Source: Prochlorococcus marinus str. MIT 9107 (GTDB lineage: Bacteria > Cyanobacteriota > Cyanobacteriia > PCC-6307 > Cyanobiaceae). From it: 64,000 bases of DNA. Below are positions 63,377 to 64,000 of this stretch, piece after piece. Under the pieces are notes generated by a model. The model did no database searches. It was not told where the DNA came from and saw nothing but the letters and a program-made list of their open reading frames with translations. The first letter of the stretch is position 1. Each line of letters opens with the position of its first letter. The stretch lies in NCBI RefSeq assembly GCF_000759855.1, contig NZ_JNAI01000006.1, forward strand, positions 1-64,000, written 5' to 3'. A program made the translations under genes and the position numbers.

Positions 63377-64000
63377 TAGTTTGAGAACAATTTGTTTTTT
63401 CTATGTTTTAGGCTCGGCATCTGCTCCCTAATTTTCTTTACTCTTTCTTTATCAGCCGGTGCTATTGCAGCACCCTGTGTTTTTCCAGCATCAGATAAAA
63501 CAGTTCCCCATGGATCAATTACCATTGCATGGCCATGGCTTTGTCTTCTTCCATAATGAATTCCAGTTTGAGCTGGAGCTACAACATATGCTGTATTCTC
63601 AATCGCTCTTGCTTGTAATAGGATTTGCCAGTGATCTTTTCCAGTAAAAGCTGTAAAAGCTGCGGGAATCATAATTAGCTCAGCACCATTCGAAGACAAA
63701 TATCTATAAAGTTCAGGGAACCTCACATCATAACAAATAGATAATCCTACCCTACACAAACCTGGTACATCTACGATAGGAGGATATTCCTCGCCCGATA
63801 AAATAGTAGATGATTCCTTATATAAGTTACCATCCGGCAAATCAACATCAAATAAGTGAATTTTGTCGTATTTTGCCAAAATCTGTCCATCTTTTCCAAA
63901 TAGTGCTGACCTATTAAAAGTGTGACTGTCTCCACCAGCAGGAACAGGATAGCCTCCCCCCAAAAGAAATACTTGATATCTTTGTGACATTGTTTTGAGG
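63376..64000 (-). CDS. Nitrilase-family amidohydrolase, 5' part outside window
   Basis: The frame is open to the window edge. The ATG at 63990 is internal, because the nitrilase fold needs about 65 more N-terminal residues, including the catalytic glutamate. Present here are the catalytic lysine in LAKYDKIHLFDVDLP, the nucleophile in VGLSICYDVRFPELYR, and the typical HWQILLQARAIENTAYVVAPAQ. It resembles the Nit1/Nit2-type amidases (deaminated glutathione or omega-amidase). The substrate is unsettled. It overlaps the amidase by 1 bp. Confidence 0.9.
   Translation of the reverse strand, partial: LKTMSQRYQVFLLGGGYPVPAGGDSHTFNRSALFGKDGQILAKYDKIHLFDVDLPDGNLYKESSTILSGEEYPPIVDVPGLCRVGLSICYDVRFPELYRYLSSNGAELIMIPAAFTAFTGKDHWQILLQARAIENTAYVVAPAQTGIHYGRRQSHGHAMVIDPWGTVLSDAGKTQGAAIAPADKERVKKIREQMPSLKHRKNKLFSN

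Overview
The window is a high-light Prochlorococcus-type marine picocyanobacterial chromosome segment. It is very AT-rich and compact, with short intergenic gaps. It carries a single 352-residue Pcb divinyl-chlorophyll antenna protein, a CrtL-type lycopene cyclase, a Tic20-like protein, a DUF2811 protein and a complete urea-use cluster. The right half (about 32 to 64 kb) is ordinary housekeeping sequence. As I remember the MED4 reference, its order from crtL to pcb matches PMM0633 back to PMM0627, with metY near PMM0642.

Layout. 1-6.0 kb: small unknown proteins, then a block of exported proteins that includes three CsgG-like paralogues sharing a C-terminal C-x6-E-C-I motif. 6.28 kb: a 46-bp copy of the 5' part of tRNA-Ser(UGA). 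6.3-7.3 kb: decayed or small ORFs. 7.3-12.4 kb: urtABCDE urea ABC transporter on the minus strand, with an attenuator-like terminator after urtA and a 50-bp tandem duplication holding NtcA-type sites in the urtA promoter. 12.6-17.7 kb: ureGFE (minus) and ureDABC (plus). 17.93 kb: intact tRNA-Ser(UGA). 18.1-25.5 kb: a type I restriction-modification operon (hsdM, hsdS, hsdR) plus a YgjP-like metalloprotease, bracketed by a 25-bp direct repeat and by a 12-bp copy of the tRNA 3' end. 25.5-30.5 kb: sparsely coded accessory sequence with a GtrA-like protein, a Tic20-like protein, a gloA gene broken by one in-frame stop, a two-gene unit behind palindromic operators, and a pentapeptide-repeat protein. 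30.6-46 kb: GMC oxidoreductase, CbiX, FAD oxidase, SulP permease, metA/metY, StpA-like phosphatase, ArsS-like radical SAM protein, Fur, isochorismatase-like hydrolase and MscS. 46-53.5 kb: POR-like SDR, lycopene cyclase, SDR, GST, GltS-like carrier and pcb. 54-64 kb: hisS, a DUF3721 protein, DnaQ-like exonuclease, DUF1350, acs, sds, murI, an amidase and a partial nitrilase.

Main idea. Two cargo blocks appear to use the same tRNA-Ser gene. The urea block lies between direct repeats of the tRNA 5' part, so excision through them would still leave an intact tRNA. The restriction block lies between copies of the tRNA 3' end. Each block has paired 11-12-bp tandem repeats about 100 bp inside an end, as arm-type integrase sites would be. 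No recombinase is present. In MED4 the ure/urt genes (PMM0963-0974, from memory) are hundreds of genes away from pcb, whereas here they are about 35 kb apart. This suggests relocation of nutrient genes by a tRNA-targeting element such as a tycheposon. An assembly chimera at the tRNA repeat must be excluded first.
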